Shown: positions 35,192-44,288 of the stretch, one piece after another
How positions within the stretch are numbered: position 1 is the stretch's first letter
Layout: each line of letters begins with the position of its first letter
Assembly: GCA_020348985.1 (NCBI GenBank)
Contig: CP070761.1
Coordinates: 1,856,905-1,920,904 of the forward strand
Reading direction: 5' to 3'
Source of the DNA: Candidatus Thorarchaeota archaeon
GTDB taxonomy: Archaea; Asgardarchaeota; Thorarchaeia; Thorarchaeales; Thorarchaeaceae
Length of the DNA stretch: 64,000 nt
Made by a program: the position numbers and the translations under genes
Notes under the pieces: generated by a model
The model's database searches: none
What the model saw: only the letters and a program-made list of their open reading frames with translations
Told to the model about the DNA's origin: nothing

Positions 35192-35307
35192 TATCCGCAA
35201 TCTATACCCGAGCTAAATTCAAAAGATAGGCATCTGAGTCACATCATCTATTGGCATCTGGGTCCTAAGGACTAGGAGTCATTCATGTGATACAGGTCTG
35301 ATTTATC

Positions 35308-37911
35308 ATGAGTGGGACCAAAGAGGGAAGAGCGCAGACCCCAAGCACAGTTGAAGCAATAAGAATGGCCTCAGCGTCCATACTTGCTACCTCAACCGGA
35401 AGAGGCTTTCCATTGGGGAGTGCTATTGGCTCTGGAAGAGTCATGGAAGAGAACTCCGAGCTTGTAGCAATGAACGTTGCCTCATTGATTTTCGCCATTC
35501 GAGATCCCTTAATGAACAATGAAGGGTTGGATCTTCTAGCCCTTGAATGGAACTTGGATCATCCTCCTGGATCAAGAGTATTGCCGGAACAGCTCATTGT
35601 TGCCGGAGGTTTCGCGCAGGGAGTAGGGTCTCATGTCTGCGTTCTCAGCTGGGAGCGGGGGGTCATTGATCCCTTCAAGATCGACGACCACATGAAGACT
35701 CTCTCAAAAAAGATCTCAGACATCGAAGCGGCAGTGATTCACAACAATCTTCCCTATGAAAAGGAAGGTCTAATGGTCCTAAGACGATTCAACGACCGAC
35801 TGAACAGTGTTATCTTTGTTGAGATGATGGACAGAAGATTCCAAGGTTCATGGGATTCCCTTCAAATCAAACCCGACCATGTTGACAACCAGCTGCAAAT
35901 CAAGATGAACATCAAAGAGGACTTCACGTCAAGACCTCCAGGGACAAAGGTTGTTTCGCGAAAGGAGATAGATTTCCTCAAGCCAGCAGCAGACGAATCA
36001 GCTTTGATCGAACACTTCAAACATAGGTTACTGACTCCTGCTGCTGTAGAGGCGTTGACCGTTACTATTCCAGAAACTGGACGGGCAATACTGAGTGAGA
36101 TAAACACTCATGCATATTCCTCTGAGGAGATTGCCTCAGCTGGCATCGCTGTCAAGTACTTGCGTGAATACGCGGGAACTGATTCCGTCGCGCTCACCGA
36201 GATTGATGAAATCGTCACCAAGAGTGAAGAGTATTCCAAACTCTTGGAGGACGCAGTTGCCGTCTTCGAGGAGATTGTTGAACACCATATCTCATCTGGA
36301 AAAACTCTGACCATGGCGAATCACAAGAACGAACTATTCAACCTAATCTCATCAAGGAGTTCAGATCTGACCAGCATCAAGGAGAAGATTGTCACATCAT
36401 TAGTTGAAGAGATGACTCTCTCGGTATCAAGAGAGCTGCCCGGAGGCGGCGAAGTCCGGGCGTGGCAACTCAAAAGTATGATGCGCTACTTTGTCGCTTA
36501 CGCTAAACGTGTGGTCCAGTACTTCTCCCCGGAGCTTGGAGAGTACCTGGTTGTGGCTGGAGCAAGGAAGGTTCTTGTGGCTGCATTCAACGAATTCAAG
36601 CAAGAGCTGACCGGCGAGAGCGTAGATGCCATAGACCGGCTCCTAACAAATAAGTTCGGCGCCGAACTAATAGCACAACTCAACGCGATCTTCGACAGAA
36701 AGGCTTTCGAAGGGTCGAAGGAAACCCGCGTGGACAAACTGACGTCAGAAGCGGCGACGGAAATGGTCAATGCTTTCAAAGAGATAGATGTCTGGAGCCT
36801 TGTCAAGTTTGCAGACTTGGCCGAGACTGCACGAAGTGACATCGCACAGGAGCCAAGTGAACCAACTCCAGTTAGTGATGCGATTTCAGAAGATTCTCAA
36901 AGTGGCATCGCGGACCTCCTGTTAAGTTATGAATTACTAGCAACAGAAACCATTCCTGATGTTGCTCAAACAGTTCTTTCAAAGTCGATTCTTGAACGCA
37001 CAATCGAGAATGCGACTAGTGGCAGTAGTCTTTCTGACGGGCTTCTGGCGGCGGTCAACGAGATTCCGGACAAGGCGCCAGAGTGGACATCCCTAGCTCA
37101 TGAATGGATTGCAGAGTTCTGGAACCAATTGGATCTGAATCTGCCCCTCTCATCCCAGCTCACAGCATTCGCAAAGCATGTTCATGAAAAGGCGACTAAG
37201 GCTTCAGGTCCCCGAATTGTAGTAGATCGAGTGGTGGAAGAAGCCAGACATCTTGAGGAGAAGTTTGAAGAGAAGGTCAATGAATGGCGAGAAGAATGCA
37301 ATAGGATAGAGCAAGAGAATGCAGAGATTGAAGCACATAACAAAAGGCGACATTCTGCTATTGAAGAAACAACTGCACAATTCGAGACTGAACAGGAAGT
37401 GTACTCTCGTGAACTTCGAGCATATGAAGAAAGCAAAGAGGATCCCGAGTCGACATTAGTTCAGCCCAGCCCCCCGGAACCAATTGAACCCCGGCTTGAG
37501 AGGGTAAAACACGATTATCCCTTGAAGGAGCTTCTGAGTCCTCCATCAAAGCCAGAGCCTTCGGATGAACTCCTTCGCTATCGGGATTTCAAGAATCTCC
37601 TTGTTGAGAAGCTCCAAGCTATGAGCGAAAGACAGGAGGCGCTTGAAAGCGCGTTTTCAGAGCGTCTTACACGACTTGCATCTGAAGGTGCAGACACATC
37701 TGGAGATGTTCGTATCGACATTACTGATTCATTCTTGGATCACATAATGGACTCAGTTATACGTGGGATGGGCAGATTGCTCCCTCGCTCTACGCGCGCT
37801 TATCTAAGAAATCCGGAAGATCCGGGGTTGGTCTATCTTGTGACCTATGAACAACAAGGTGACGAGTTGATTGTAACCGTCGGTGACACTTTTCTAAGAG
37901 GTGATGCCTAA
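35308..37911 (+). CDS. giant helical protein A (867 aa), unknown
   Basis: 867 aa. A beta/alpha N-terminal region (about 1-215) contains GFPLGSAIGSG and FVEMMDRRFQGSW. A mostly helical middle (about 215-620) follows, then a charged coiled coil (about 640-735, VNEWREECNRIEQEN), a Pro-rich stretch and a C-terminal domain ending VYLVTYEQQGDELIVTVGDTF. The stop overlaps the start of the next gene (TAATG), so the two are translationally coupled and probably form a complex. No family recognised. Confidence 0.65.
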   Translation: MSGTKEGRAQTPSTVEAIRMASASILATSTGRGFPLGSAIGSGRVMEENSELVAMNVASLIFAIRDPLMNNEGLDLLALEWNLDHPPGSRVLPEQLIVAGGFAQGVGSHVCVLSWERGVIDPFKIDDHMKTLSKKISDIEAAVIHNNLPYEKEGLMVLRRFNDRLNSVIFVEMMDRRFQGSWDSLQIKPDHVDNQLQIKMNIKEDFTSRPPGTKVVSRKEIDFLKPAADESALIEHFKHRLLTPAAVEALTVTIPETGRAILSEINTHAYSSEEIASAGIAVKYLREYAGTDSVALTEIDEIVTKSEEYSKLLEDAVAVFEEIVEHHISSGKTLTMANHKNELFNLISSRSSDLTSIKEKIVTSLVEEMTLSVSRELPGGGEVRAWQLKSMMRYFVAYAKRVVQYFSPELGEYLVVAGARKVLVAAFNEFKQELTGESVDAIDRLLTNKFGAELIAQLNAIFDRKAFEGSKETRVDKLTSEAATEMVNAFKEIDVWSLVKFADLAETARSDIAQEPSEPTPVSDAISEDSQSGIADLLLSYELLATETIPDVAQTVLSKSILERTIENATSGSSLSDGLLAAVNEIPDKAPEWTSLAHEWIAEFWNQLDLNLPLSSQLTAFAKHVHEKATKASGPRIVVDRVVEEARHLEEKFEEKVNEWREECNRIEQENAEIEAHNKRRHSAIEETTAQFETEQEVYSRELRAYEESKEDPESTLVQPSPPEPIEPRLERVKHDYPLKELLSPPSKPEPSDELLRYRDFKNLLVEKLQAMSERQEALESAFSERLTRLASEGADTSGDVRIDITDSFLDHIMDSVIRGMGRLLPRSTRAYLRNPEDPGLVYLVTYEQQGDELIVTVGDTFLRGDA

Positions 37912-40355
37912 TGTCCAGTTCATGGATTCTCAAAACTCGTCAGATGAGCGAGGCTGGCAAGGAAATACTTCTCAGAGAAGGACTGGCTACTCACATGAGA
38001 AGCACCAGGGATCGTCAGCAGGTGACCGATATTCTGAAGGAGAAGAGGCCACTTGAGGATATCCTTTCTTGGTTCTCTGCCTTCTGGCTCTATCACTATC
38101 AAGGGGTTCGCGTGCTCAGTTTCGAAGACGCCCAAGACCTAACCGTTGAGAGAAAAGATGAGATGGAGCGCGAAGAGCGCAGGCACCTTGAGCTTGAGAT
38201 TAGAAAGCTTTTGGGTGACAAACACAGAGAAGAGATAGACATTGCACGGTTGGCTAGCGAACTGATTGTTCAGGTCTGCAATGAGTTGGGGGGTTCCAAT
38301 ATTGCTGAACCATCTACTCTCGAGAAATGTTCCGATATTGTCAAGAAGTTTCTTGGTGAGATTCCAAAGGACTACAGTCCTAATCACGACATCGATTTCA
38401 TAGCCACAATCACAGGCTGGGCGTCAAAGTGGAGGGATGAACTTTATACAAAGGCCTCTGGTCTAAAGGAGACTGCGCTCTCTCTTAGAGATGAGGTCCT
38501 TCGTGAACATCCTGCGGAAGTCATCGAAACATCTGTTTTGAGGCAGGCTACCAAGCAAATCCTCAATACTGACAACTACTTGGCTGGCCGATTGATTGCT
38601 GGTGGCATTTCGGAGAAGACGCTTGGCGATATATCAGAAGCTGTGCTCCACAGGGTGATTGGCGGAAGAGTGCCTGTGGAAACAGTTCGAAAAGCTCATG
38701 AGATTAGGCTAGAGACAATTGACTTCCTACTTGGCTCCTATGAATCCCCAACAACGATTGAGGAATACGAGAAAACCCTTGGTGATGAATTGGCAAGGGG
38801 AGTTGCAGCGGGAATCAGGGACAATCCAGCAGAGGCATTTGGACTGCTTTCGGTACTTTTTGATCTGGATGCTGAAGATATCAAGGCGGCCCTTAGGTCA
38901 AAAGGACTCACTGATGCAGAGGATATCGCGGCCGGATTGATTGAACAGGCCAAAGAGCCTACTCCTGAGGATGAAGGACCCCAAATCAGCGCTGAAGAGA
39001 TGCAGGACCTAGAAAGGTCGCTAAAGCAGCTTGAGAAGTTGGAGAAGACTTTGGAGGGTCCAGTCAAGGGTATGCTGCGAGCCCAAGGACTGCGTCCATC
39101 AGAGCTCGATAAGATTACAGTCGAGTTCCTTCTCAAGGACAGAGACAGCCTACTGGGTATGGAACCAAAGGTGCTTGAGACACTGAAGCAGAATGCCCGA
39201 ATCCCTTCGCCAAAAGAGATGGAGCGACTATTCCAAGTGCGGCAACAGGTTGAGAGCGGAGCTCTGAGTACAATGGGTGTGACTTCATCGTCTGAGATGA
39301 TGCAACAGAGACGACAAGAGGAATCGTCCGGGGCGCTCAAGCTAGACTTGGTTTGGCATTTCACAATTGGTATACTCTCGAATCTCACAAGAGTGGTGGA
39401 GAGTTATATCAGGTCGAAGCAGGACCTGTTGAGAATGAAGGCTCTTCTGAAGAGCATTCACGAAGATACTGAGCCTGAACTTCAATATGCAAGAGAAGAG
39501 ATTCTGGTCGATCTCGCATCAATGAGGATTTGCGAATTTAAATGTGTGAATCCAGAGCTTGATGCATCAGCGGTATGCTCCTGGATGCACGCTCGTCTGT
39601 CAAGCAAAGACATGAATGCCGCCAAGGTTGAGCTTGAAAAGACACCAAGCCCTGTCTATGATGGAATTTCCGACCTTCCTCTTGATCTTTCGAATCTGGA
39701 GTTTGACAACTACGGAATTGCCTACGACCTCATGCACAGGTTTCTGCAGCAAGAGCGTCTTGAGAAGATGGCAAAGGAAGAACACGCGATAGAGGTTGAG
39801 GCGGAGAAGCAGAGAGCACTCGAGGAAAGGCGCGGACGTATTGACGCTATTTCTTGGATCGACACGAAGAGCAAGACTGTCTTCAGAGCCATAGGCAGAG
39901 TTGGGACAAAGGGGCTTGAATGGTCCGGAAATGATGAGACAAAGTGTTCCAATCTTCTGGCATTCTACATTCGACAGCACAGGGGACGTCCTGTGTGTAT
40001 AGCCTGCGGAGATACTCCAGAAGATGGCAAGTGCCCGAGGCATGGAACAGCGAACATTTCCGCAAGCGATGATATGGACACTTTGACTGTGTTCATCATG
40101 GAAGCTATCACCACAATGAAAACGAGCCTCATCGGGCCGAAAGCACAGCCAATGACATGGGATGAGGCTCGGAAGATTGTTCAGAAGACAATAGATGATG
40201 TCAAGCGAGACGGGAAGCTAACTTCGAAGACGAATCTGAAAGAACTGATGCAAGGTGACATCAACCACGTAGTAGGTCCCGCTATTGCCAAGGTCATTGG
40301 AAAATACTTTGACGAATCACTGCAATATGCAGCCAGACGTTCGGGCCTTTCATAG
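37911..40355 (+). CDS. giant helical protein B (814 aa), unknown
   Basis: 814 aa, starting within the stop of protein A, with GAGGTG 7 nt upstream. Almost wholly helical, with several charged coiled segments (for example 340-375 and 620-650). Near the C-terminus a zinc-finger-like element, CIACGDTPEDGKCPRHG (about 705-721), recalls a treble-clef or ribbon. The last 90 residues are basic. Coupling with A implies a stoichiometric pair. I cannot assign a function. Confidence 0.65.
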   Translation: MSSSWILKTRQMSEAGKEILLREGLATHMRSTRDRQQVTDILKEKRPLEDILSWFSAFWLYHYQGVRVLSFEDAQDLTVERKDEMEREERRHLELEIRKLLGDKHREEIDIARLASELIVQVCNELGGSNIAEPSTLEKCSDIVKKFLGEIPKDYSPNHDIDFIATITGWASKWRDELYTKASGLKETALSLRDEVLREHPAEVIETSVLRQATKQILNTDNYLAGRLIAGGISEKTLGDISEAVLHRVIGGRVPVETVRKAHEIRLETIDFLLGSYESPTTIEEYEKTLGDELARGVAAGIRDNPAEAFGLLSVLFDLDAEDIKAALRSKGLTDAEDIAAGLIEQAKEPTPEDEGPQISAEEMQDLERSLKQLEKLEKTLEGPVKGMLRAQGLRPSELDKITVEFLLKDRDSLLGMEPKVLETLKQNARIPSPKEMERLFQVRQQVESGALSTMGVTSSSEMMQQRRQEESSGALKLDLVWHFTIGILSNLTRVVESYIRSKQDLLRMKALLKSIHEDTEPELQYAREEILVDLASMRICEFKCVNPELDASAVCSWMHARLSSKDMNAAKVELEKTPSPVYDGISDLPLDLSNLEFDNYGIAYDLMHRFLQQERLEKMAKEEHAIEVEAEKQRALEERRGRIDAISWIDTKSKTVFRAIGRVGTKGLEWSGNDETKCSNLLAFYIRQHRGRPVCIACGDTPEDGKCPRHGTANISASDDMDTLTVFIMEAITTMKTSLIGPKAQPMTWDEARKIVQKTIDDVKRDGKLTSKTNLKELMQGDINHVVGPAIAKVIGKYFDESLQYAARRSGLS

Positions 40356-40369
40356 GACCAAACAGTGAT

Positions 40370-40687
40370 CTAATTCGCAGTGCTTGTGCTGATCCATTCT
40401 AGATAGGCCTTTGAACCACCTTGAATCGGAATCACAACAAACTCAGGAACCTCATATGGGTGGTTGTCCCTAATCGCATCCCACAGTCTGTCCTGGAGTC
40501 GTTTCTCTGTTTTGATTAGGAGAATGCTCTCTGTATCCGTTTCCACTTTGTCCTTCCAGTGATAGATGCTTCTGACTCCACTAACGATGTTGACACATGC
40601 ACAGAATCGGCCGTCCACTAGGATTCTCGCCAAATCTTCAGCCTTATCTGGCGGACATGTTGTTAATGCGAGAATATAGTTTTCCAT
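40370..40687 (-). CDS. cutA: CutA1 divalent-cation tolerance protein
   Basis: 105 aa, ferredoxin-like fold. TTCPPDKAEDLARILVDG, ACVNIV, SIYHWKDKVETD and HPYEVPEFVVIPI are the CutA signature stretches. A trimeric protein linked to copper tolerance and signalling, though its true role is unsettled. Convergent with giant protein B (14-bp gap) and divergent from the DapA-Fae pair. Confidence 0.92.
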   Translation of the reverse strand: MENYILALTTCPPDKAEDLARILVDGRFCACVNIVSGVRSIYHWKDKVETDTESILLIKTEKRLQDRLWDAIRDNHPYEVPEFVVIPIQGGSKAYLEWISTSTAN

Positions 40688-40756
40688 AACTTGGGTATGA
40701 CTCTGCCGCTATTAATCTATAACCTGAAAATGATGAAGTCGTTGGAGGATAGACAG

Positions 40757-40764
40757 CTTTATAC
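40757..40764 (+). promoter_or_regulatory. TATA box of the DapA-Fae operon
   Basis: CTTTATAC, 37 bp before the ATG at 40801, predicts transcription from about 40786 with a leader of roughly 15 nt. The downstream gene has its own ribosome site, so both fusions are probably on this one transcript. Confidence 0.45.
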
Positions 40765-40800
40765 ATCAGACGCAAACCAACCACGACTCGGCCGATTGTT

Positions 40801-42201
40801 ATGACTAAGCGTTTTGTCCCCCAAGGGGTGCTTCCAGCTCTTGTTACTCCGTTTACTAAAGATGGAGACCTCATAGAGGAGGGCTTCAAGCAAATCATCG
40901 ATTACACAATTGAGAACGGAGCAACCGGTCTCGTGCCTGCAGGGACGACAGGTGAGTTCCTATATATGCGAACAGAAGAGCGGAAGAAGCTTCTGAAACT
41001 AACGGTCGAATTGGCAGAAGACCGAGTTCCAGTTATAGCAGGAACAGGTCAGAATTCGACAAGAGCCACGGTAGCTTTGACGAAGTATGCTGCGGACATT
41101 GGTTGTGCTGCAGCCCTTGTGGTTTCGCCCTACTTCCTTAGACCCGAAGACAAGGGGTACTTCGAGCACTATGCTGAGGTGGCCCGGAGGGGTGATCTCC
41201 CTGTGATTCTGTATAACATCCCTCAATGTACGCTCGGCATTCTCCAGTCTAATGTTGTTGAGGACCTTGCCGAACTTGACAACATCGTGGCAATAAAAGA
41301 CAGCAGCGGAAGCATTCCACATGTCTTGGAGCTCATTGAGAAGCTGAGAGGAAAGATGCCTGTCCTCATAGGACACGATGAGTGTTTCTTGTCGGCTGTG
41401 GCTGCAGGCGCAACAGCTGCAATCATGGCTTCAGGGAATATAATGCCTCACATCTGGCTAGAGATAATGAAGAACATACGTAACGGTAACATCGAGAAAG
41501 CAGCAGAGCTCCAGCTCTCCGTGCAAACTCTTTCTAGGATAATTACAAGGCATGGAGGTGCCCCTCCCGTAAAGGCAGCACTGAGAATGATGGGAATGAA
41601 TGCTGGAAGAGCAAGAATGCCACTTAATTCCGGAGGCACATTGACTTGGGAGCTTCGTGAGGAAATACGTTTGGAGCTTGAGAAACTGGGCCTCATCGAT
41701 GAGTTGAGTCATGCACCAGTCATGGATGATGTGGATGTCATCGGTTTGATTGACAGGTCTGGGGTTGACAGTTCGCGATTTGAGAATGTCAAGCGTAGCA
41801 TTGGTGCATTTGAGTCTGTTTCCACAGACATCATTCTAGGCAAGAAAGATGGTCCTGTCGGCGAAGCCTTTGTGAAACTGATGATGAATCCGCAAGTAGG
41901 ACATGAAGCCTTGAGCGTCATTCTTGAACCCAATCTGGCTGTGAGACCTAGCGCCATAATGATGCCCGCTCGGAAGATCAAATCGATGCGTCAGGCATCT
42001 CTCTTCTACGGTCCAGTTCAATCAGGAGCCGCAAAGGCAGTAGCTCGCCTCGTAGCTTCTGGAAGAATACCGTCTTCTGATTTTGATGATTCACTAATGA
42101 TAATGGCCGTTGACATTGATCTCAATCTACGTGACAGAAGGACGGCAACTAGTCACACCGAGAGAGCTGTCACTAAAGCTCTTGAGCAGCTGTGGAGGTG
42201 A
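40801..42201 (+). CDS. DapA-family aldolase fused to Fae-like domain (catalytic His lost)
   Basis: 466 aa. Residues 1-300 form a complete class I aldolase of the DapA/NAL family: GTTGEF at 48-53, YNIP at 138-141, Schiff-base Lys166 in AIKDSSG. Residues about 335-460 match formaldehyde-activating enzyme (Fae): GKKDGPVGEAFVKL, PSAIMMPA, FYGPVQSGAAKAVA, RIPSSDFDD, RDRRTAT. Fae carries a catalytic His in AHIDLLIG; here the aligned stretch reads VSTDIILG, with Ser341 at that place, so the Fae activity may be lost or structural. Fae condenses formaldehyde with tetrahydromethanopterin. The second fusion follows six bases later. Confidence 0.8.
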   Translation: MTKRFVPQGVLPALVTPFTKDGDLIEEGFKQIIDYTIENGATGLVPAGTTGEFLYMRTEERKKLLKLTVELAEDRVPVIAGTGQNSTRATVALTKYAADIGCAAALVVSPYFLRPEDKGYFEHYAEVARRGDLPVILYNIPQCTLGILQSNVVEDLAELDNIVAIKDSSGSIPHVLELIEKLRGKMPVLIGHDECFLSAVAAGATAAIMASGNIMPHIWLEIMKNIRNGNIEKAAELQLSVQTLSRIITRHGGAPPVKAALRMMGMNAGRARMPLNSGGTLTWELREEIRLELEKLGLIDELSHAPVMDDVDVIGLIDRSGVDSSRFENVKRSIGAFESVSTDIILGKKDGPVGEAFVKLMMNPQVGHEALSVILEPNLAVRPSAIMMPARKIKSMRQASLFYGPVQSGAAKAVARLVASGRIPSSDFDDSLMIMAVDIDLNLRDRRTATSHTERAVTKALEQLWR

Positions 42202-42206
42202 AACAG

Positions 42207-43682
42207 ATGTCGGAGGATTTCAGATTCAGAGGTGTGTTTCCTGCTCTTGTGACTCCATTTGGTGAGGACGGCGTTGATGAGGAGAAGTATAGGGGTCTGA
42301 TTGACTACGTCATAAGAAGTGGTGCCACCGGGCTTGTCCCTTGTGGGACTACTGGTGAATTCACAAGCATGAGATTCGAGGAGAGAGTAGATGCAATTCG
42401 AATTGCCTGTGACGCAGCAGAAGGTAGAGTCCCCGTTATGGCCGGCACCGGAGCTCCAAACACTCGTGATGCAATCAAGCTGACGAAGAGAGCAGCTGAG
42501 TTTGGAGCAGAGGCCGCTCTGGTTGTTTCCCCGTATTTCCTCAAGCCTACTACAAAAGAGATCTATGAGCACTATGAGAAGATTGCTAGTTCAAGTGACA
42601 TCCCTATTTTCCTTTATAACATTCCACAGGTGACCGGTGTGCCTCTCGACTGGTGGCTGGTCGATGGTCTCAGAGAGATTGACGGCGTTGCGGGAATGAA
42701 AGATTCGAGTGGCAATCTGATTAACTTGACAACAGTTCTAGTCAGACGACCTGAGGAATTCCAAGTTGTGGTTGGCCATGATGAGGTAGCACTCCCCGCG
42801 TTGGCTTCAGGTTGCGATGGGGCGATCTTGATGAGCGCCAATGTGTTTCCTGACCGCTACATAAAGATGCAAACCGCTCTTGCCAGGGGAGATCTGAAAG
42901 AGGCATTTCTTGTTCAGCGGAGCATCCAGAAGACAATCCGGCTTCTGGTCAACCGAGGGGGAGGAATGGCAATAAAGGCGGCCCTCAACATGATGGGTGT
43001 CCCAGTCGGAAAAGCAAGGGGACCGCTCATCGAAGGTGACATACTCCGCTACGAAGACATTGATGAATTGAGAACATGTCTTGAGGATCTGCAACTGATC
43101 CCGCGCGGTACTGTCACTTTCAAGGCTGGAGAGAAAGCCATAGTTTCAGAAGGCTACCCAAAGGCAGTTGGACTAGTTCCCGATTCGGTCCCCGACTTGA
43201 CTCTCCTCCACGGCGAGGCACTTGCTGGAGAGGGCCAAGAGGTAGCACATGTCGATCTTGTCATGGGTCTCAAGGACGGACCTCTTGCTGTCGCCATTGA
43301 CAGTGCAGACAAGATTGAGGAAGGATTCCACCCTTCCAATGTCATAAAGGACCTAGAACCACTAACGGTCTTCGCTCCAACAGTAACAATTGTTGACGAG
43401 AGCCACAAGACGATGGTGTATGACACTGCCCAGAGGGCCGTGGCGGACGCAGTCAGACGCACAGTCACTGATATGATTATACCCGAAGAGCTGATACCGG
43501 ACATCGCAATAGCGGTGAATACGTTCGTGCATCCAAACGCAAACAATCCAAGGAGAGTACACATCAACAACTTCAGAGCAACGAGGCATGCCATACGCAG
43601 AGCAATCGAACGCAGACAAGACATAGAAGAAATTGCTGCACGGATAGATTCGGCACGACACCCATTCGCCTACAATCCTTAG
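42207..43682 (+). CDS. DapA-family aldolase fused to Fae domain (catalytic His kept)
   Basis: 491 aa from ATG 42207, with GGAGGTG 6 nt upstream; that site overlaps the stop of the first fusion. Aldolase part: GTTGEF near residue 48, YNIP at 137-140, Schiff-base Lys165 in GMKDSSG. Fae part (about 335-475): HGEALAGEGQE, AHVDLVMG with His348 matching the catalytic His of Fae, LKDGPLAVA, DTAQRAVADAVR, ELIPDIAIAVNTFVHPNA and NPRRVHINN. This copy can plausibly bind formaldehyde and pterin. Aldolase chemistry may release or consume formaldehyde (for example pyruvate + formaldehyde giving 4-hydroxy-2-oxobutanoate); the substrate is inference. Confidence 0.83.
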   Translation: MSEDFRFRGVFPALVTPFGEDGVDEEKYRGLIDYVIRSGATGLVPCGTTGEFTSMRFEERVDAIRIACDAAEGRVPVMAGTGAPNTRDAIKLTKRAAEFGAEAALVVSPYFLKPTTKEIYEHYEKIASSSDIPIFLYNIPQVTGVPLDWWLVDGLREIDGVAGMKDSSGNLINLTTVLVRRPEEFQVVVGHDEVALPALASGCDGAILMSANVFPDRYIKMQTALARGDLKEAFLVQRSIQKTIRLLVNRGGGMAIKAALNMMGVPVGKARGPLIEGDILRYEDIDELRTCLEDLQLIPRGTVTFKAGEKAIVSEGYPKAVGLVPDSVPDLTLLHGEALAGEGQEVAHVDLVMGLKDGPLAVAIDSADKIEEGFHPSNVIKDLEPLTVFAPTVTIVDESHKTMVYDTAQRAVADAVRRTVTDMIIPEELIPDIAIAVNTFVHPNANNPRRVHINNFRATRHAIRRAIERRQDIEEIAARIDSARHPFAYNP

Positions 43683-43944
43683 TCATTCTCCAACAAACGT
43701 GTAAAACGGTCTGGCCAAATGTTAAGGACACTAGAACTGCGGAGGAAGGCGCAATCGACATGCAATTAGCACCCGTGTAGCGAGAATAGCAGTACTCCGG
43801 AAACATCAACGAAATGCATCTAGGGCCGTTTTCGTCAAGGCTTCAGGCAGCTCTCTGGTTATATAGTCTATAGGATATGATAGAGAATGATTTCGTTCCA
43901 TCGGATTGCCCAGCGCGTAATTGCATCCGTTGGAGGTCGGAAAA
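43683..43944. other. intergenic region with promoter
   Basis: 262 bases without a recognisable gene. A very short frame after GGAGGAAGG (ATG at about 43759) encodes only six codons. The TATA box at 43859 belongs to the gene at 43945. No terminator hairpin or tRNA was evident. Confidence 0.35.
43859..43866 (+). promoter_or_regulatory. TATA box for the 43945 gene
   Basis: TTATATAG predicts transcription from about 43888 and a leader of about 57 nt that ends in GGAGGT. Confidence 0.4.
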
Positions 43945-44163
43945 ATGGCTGAGACCTGCTTAATCCGCATCCGTGACTTACCCTCTCGGGCGCTTCGTAA
44001 GAGGGTTCGTGGATTTCTTGCAGGGGACAATGTATCGATTGAGGATGACACTGGGAAAGTCTTCGCCGTCGCGGTCAGCAAGAATAGAATTGTCTTGAGG
44101 TGTGACGACGAGTTTTCAGCTCCTGGGTATTATGGCAAAGGGGAACCCGCGAGCATGTTTTAA
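43945..44163 (+). CDS. small hypothetical protein, 72 aa
   Basis: 72 aa from ATG 43945, with GGAGGT seven bases upstream; the longer frame to 43921 is not needed. Features: MAETCLIRIRDLPSRALRKR, a basic helix, then FLAGDNVSIEDDTGKVFAVAVSKNRIVLRC, predicted as beta strands. It could be a small nucleic-acid-binding or SpoVT-like barrel, but no family is recognised. Confidence 0.5.
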   Translation: MAETCLIRIRDLPSRALRKRVRGFLAGDNVSIEDDTGKVFAVAVSKNRIVLRCDDEFSAPGYYGKGEPASMF

Positions 44164-44288
44164 GGTCAAATCCTCTACCGATGAGTGGGTCTCAGCCTAA
44201 CTCTCATTCTTACGTGAATTTCTGCCCACTCACACGTACACGACCAAAGTCTTCCTTACTCAGAATCCTGGGGTGGTGGGGGCTTCTC

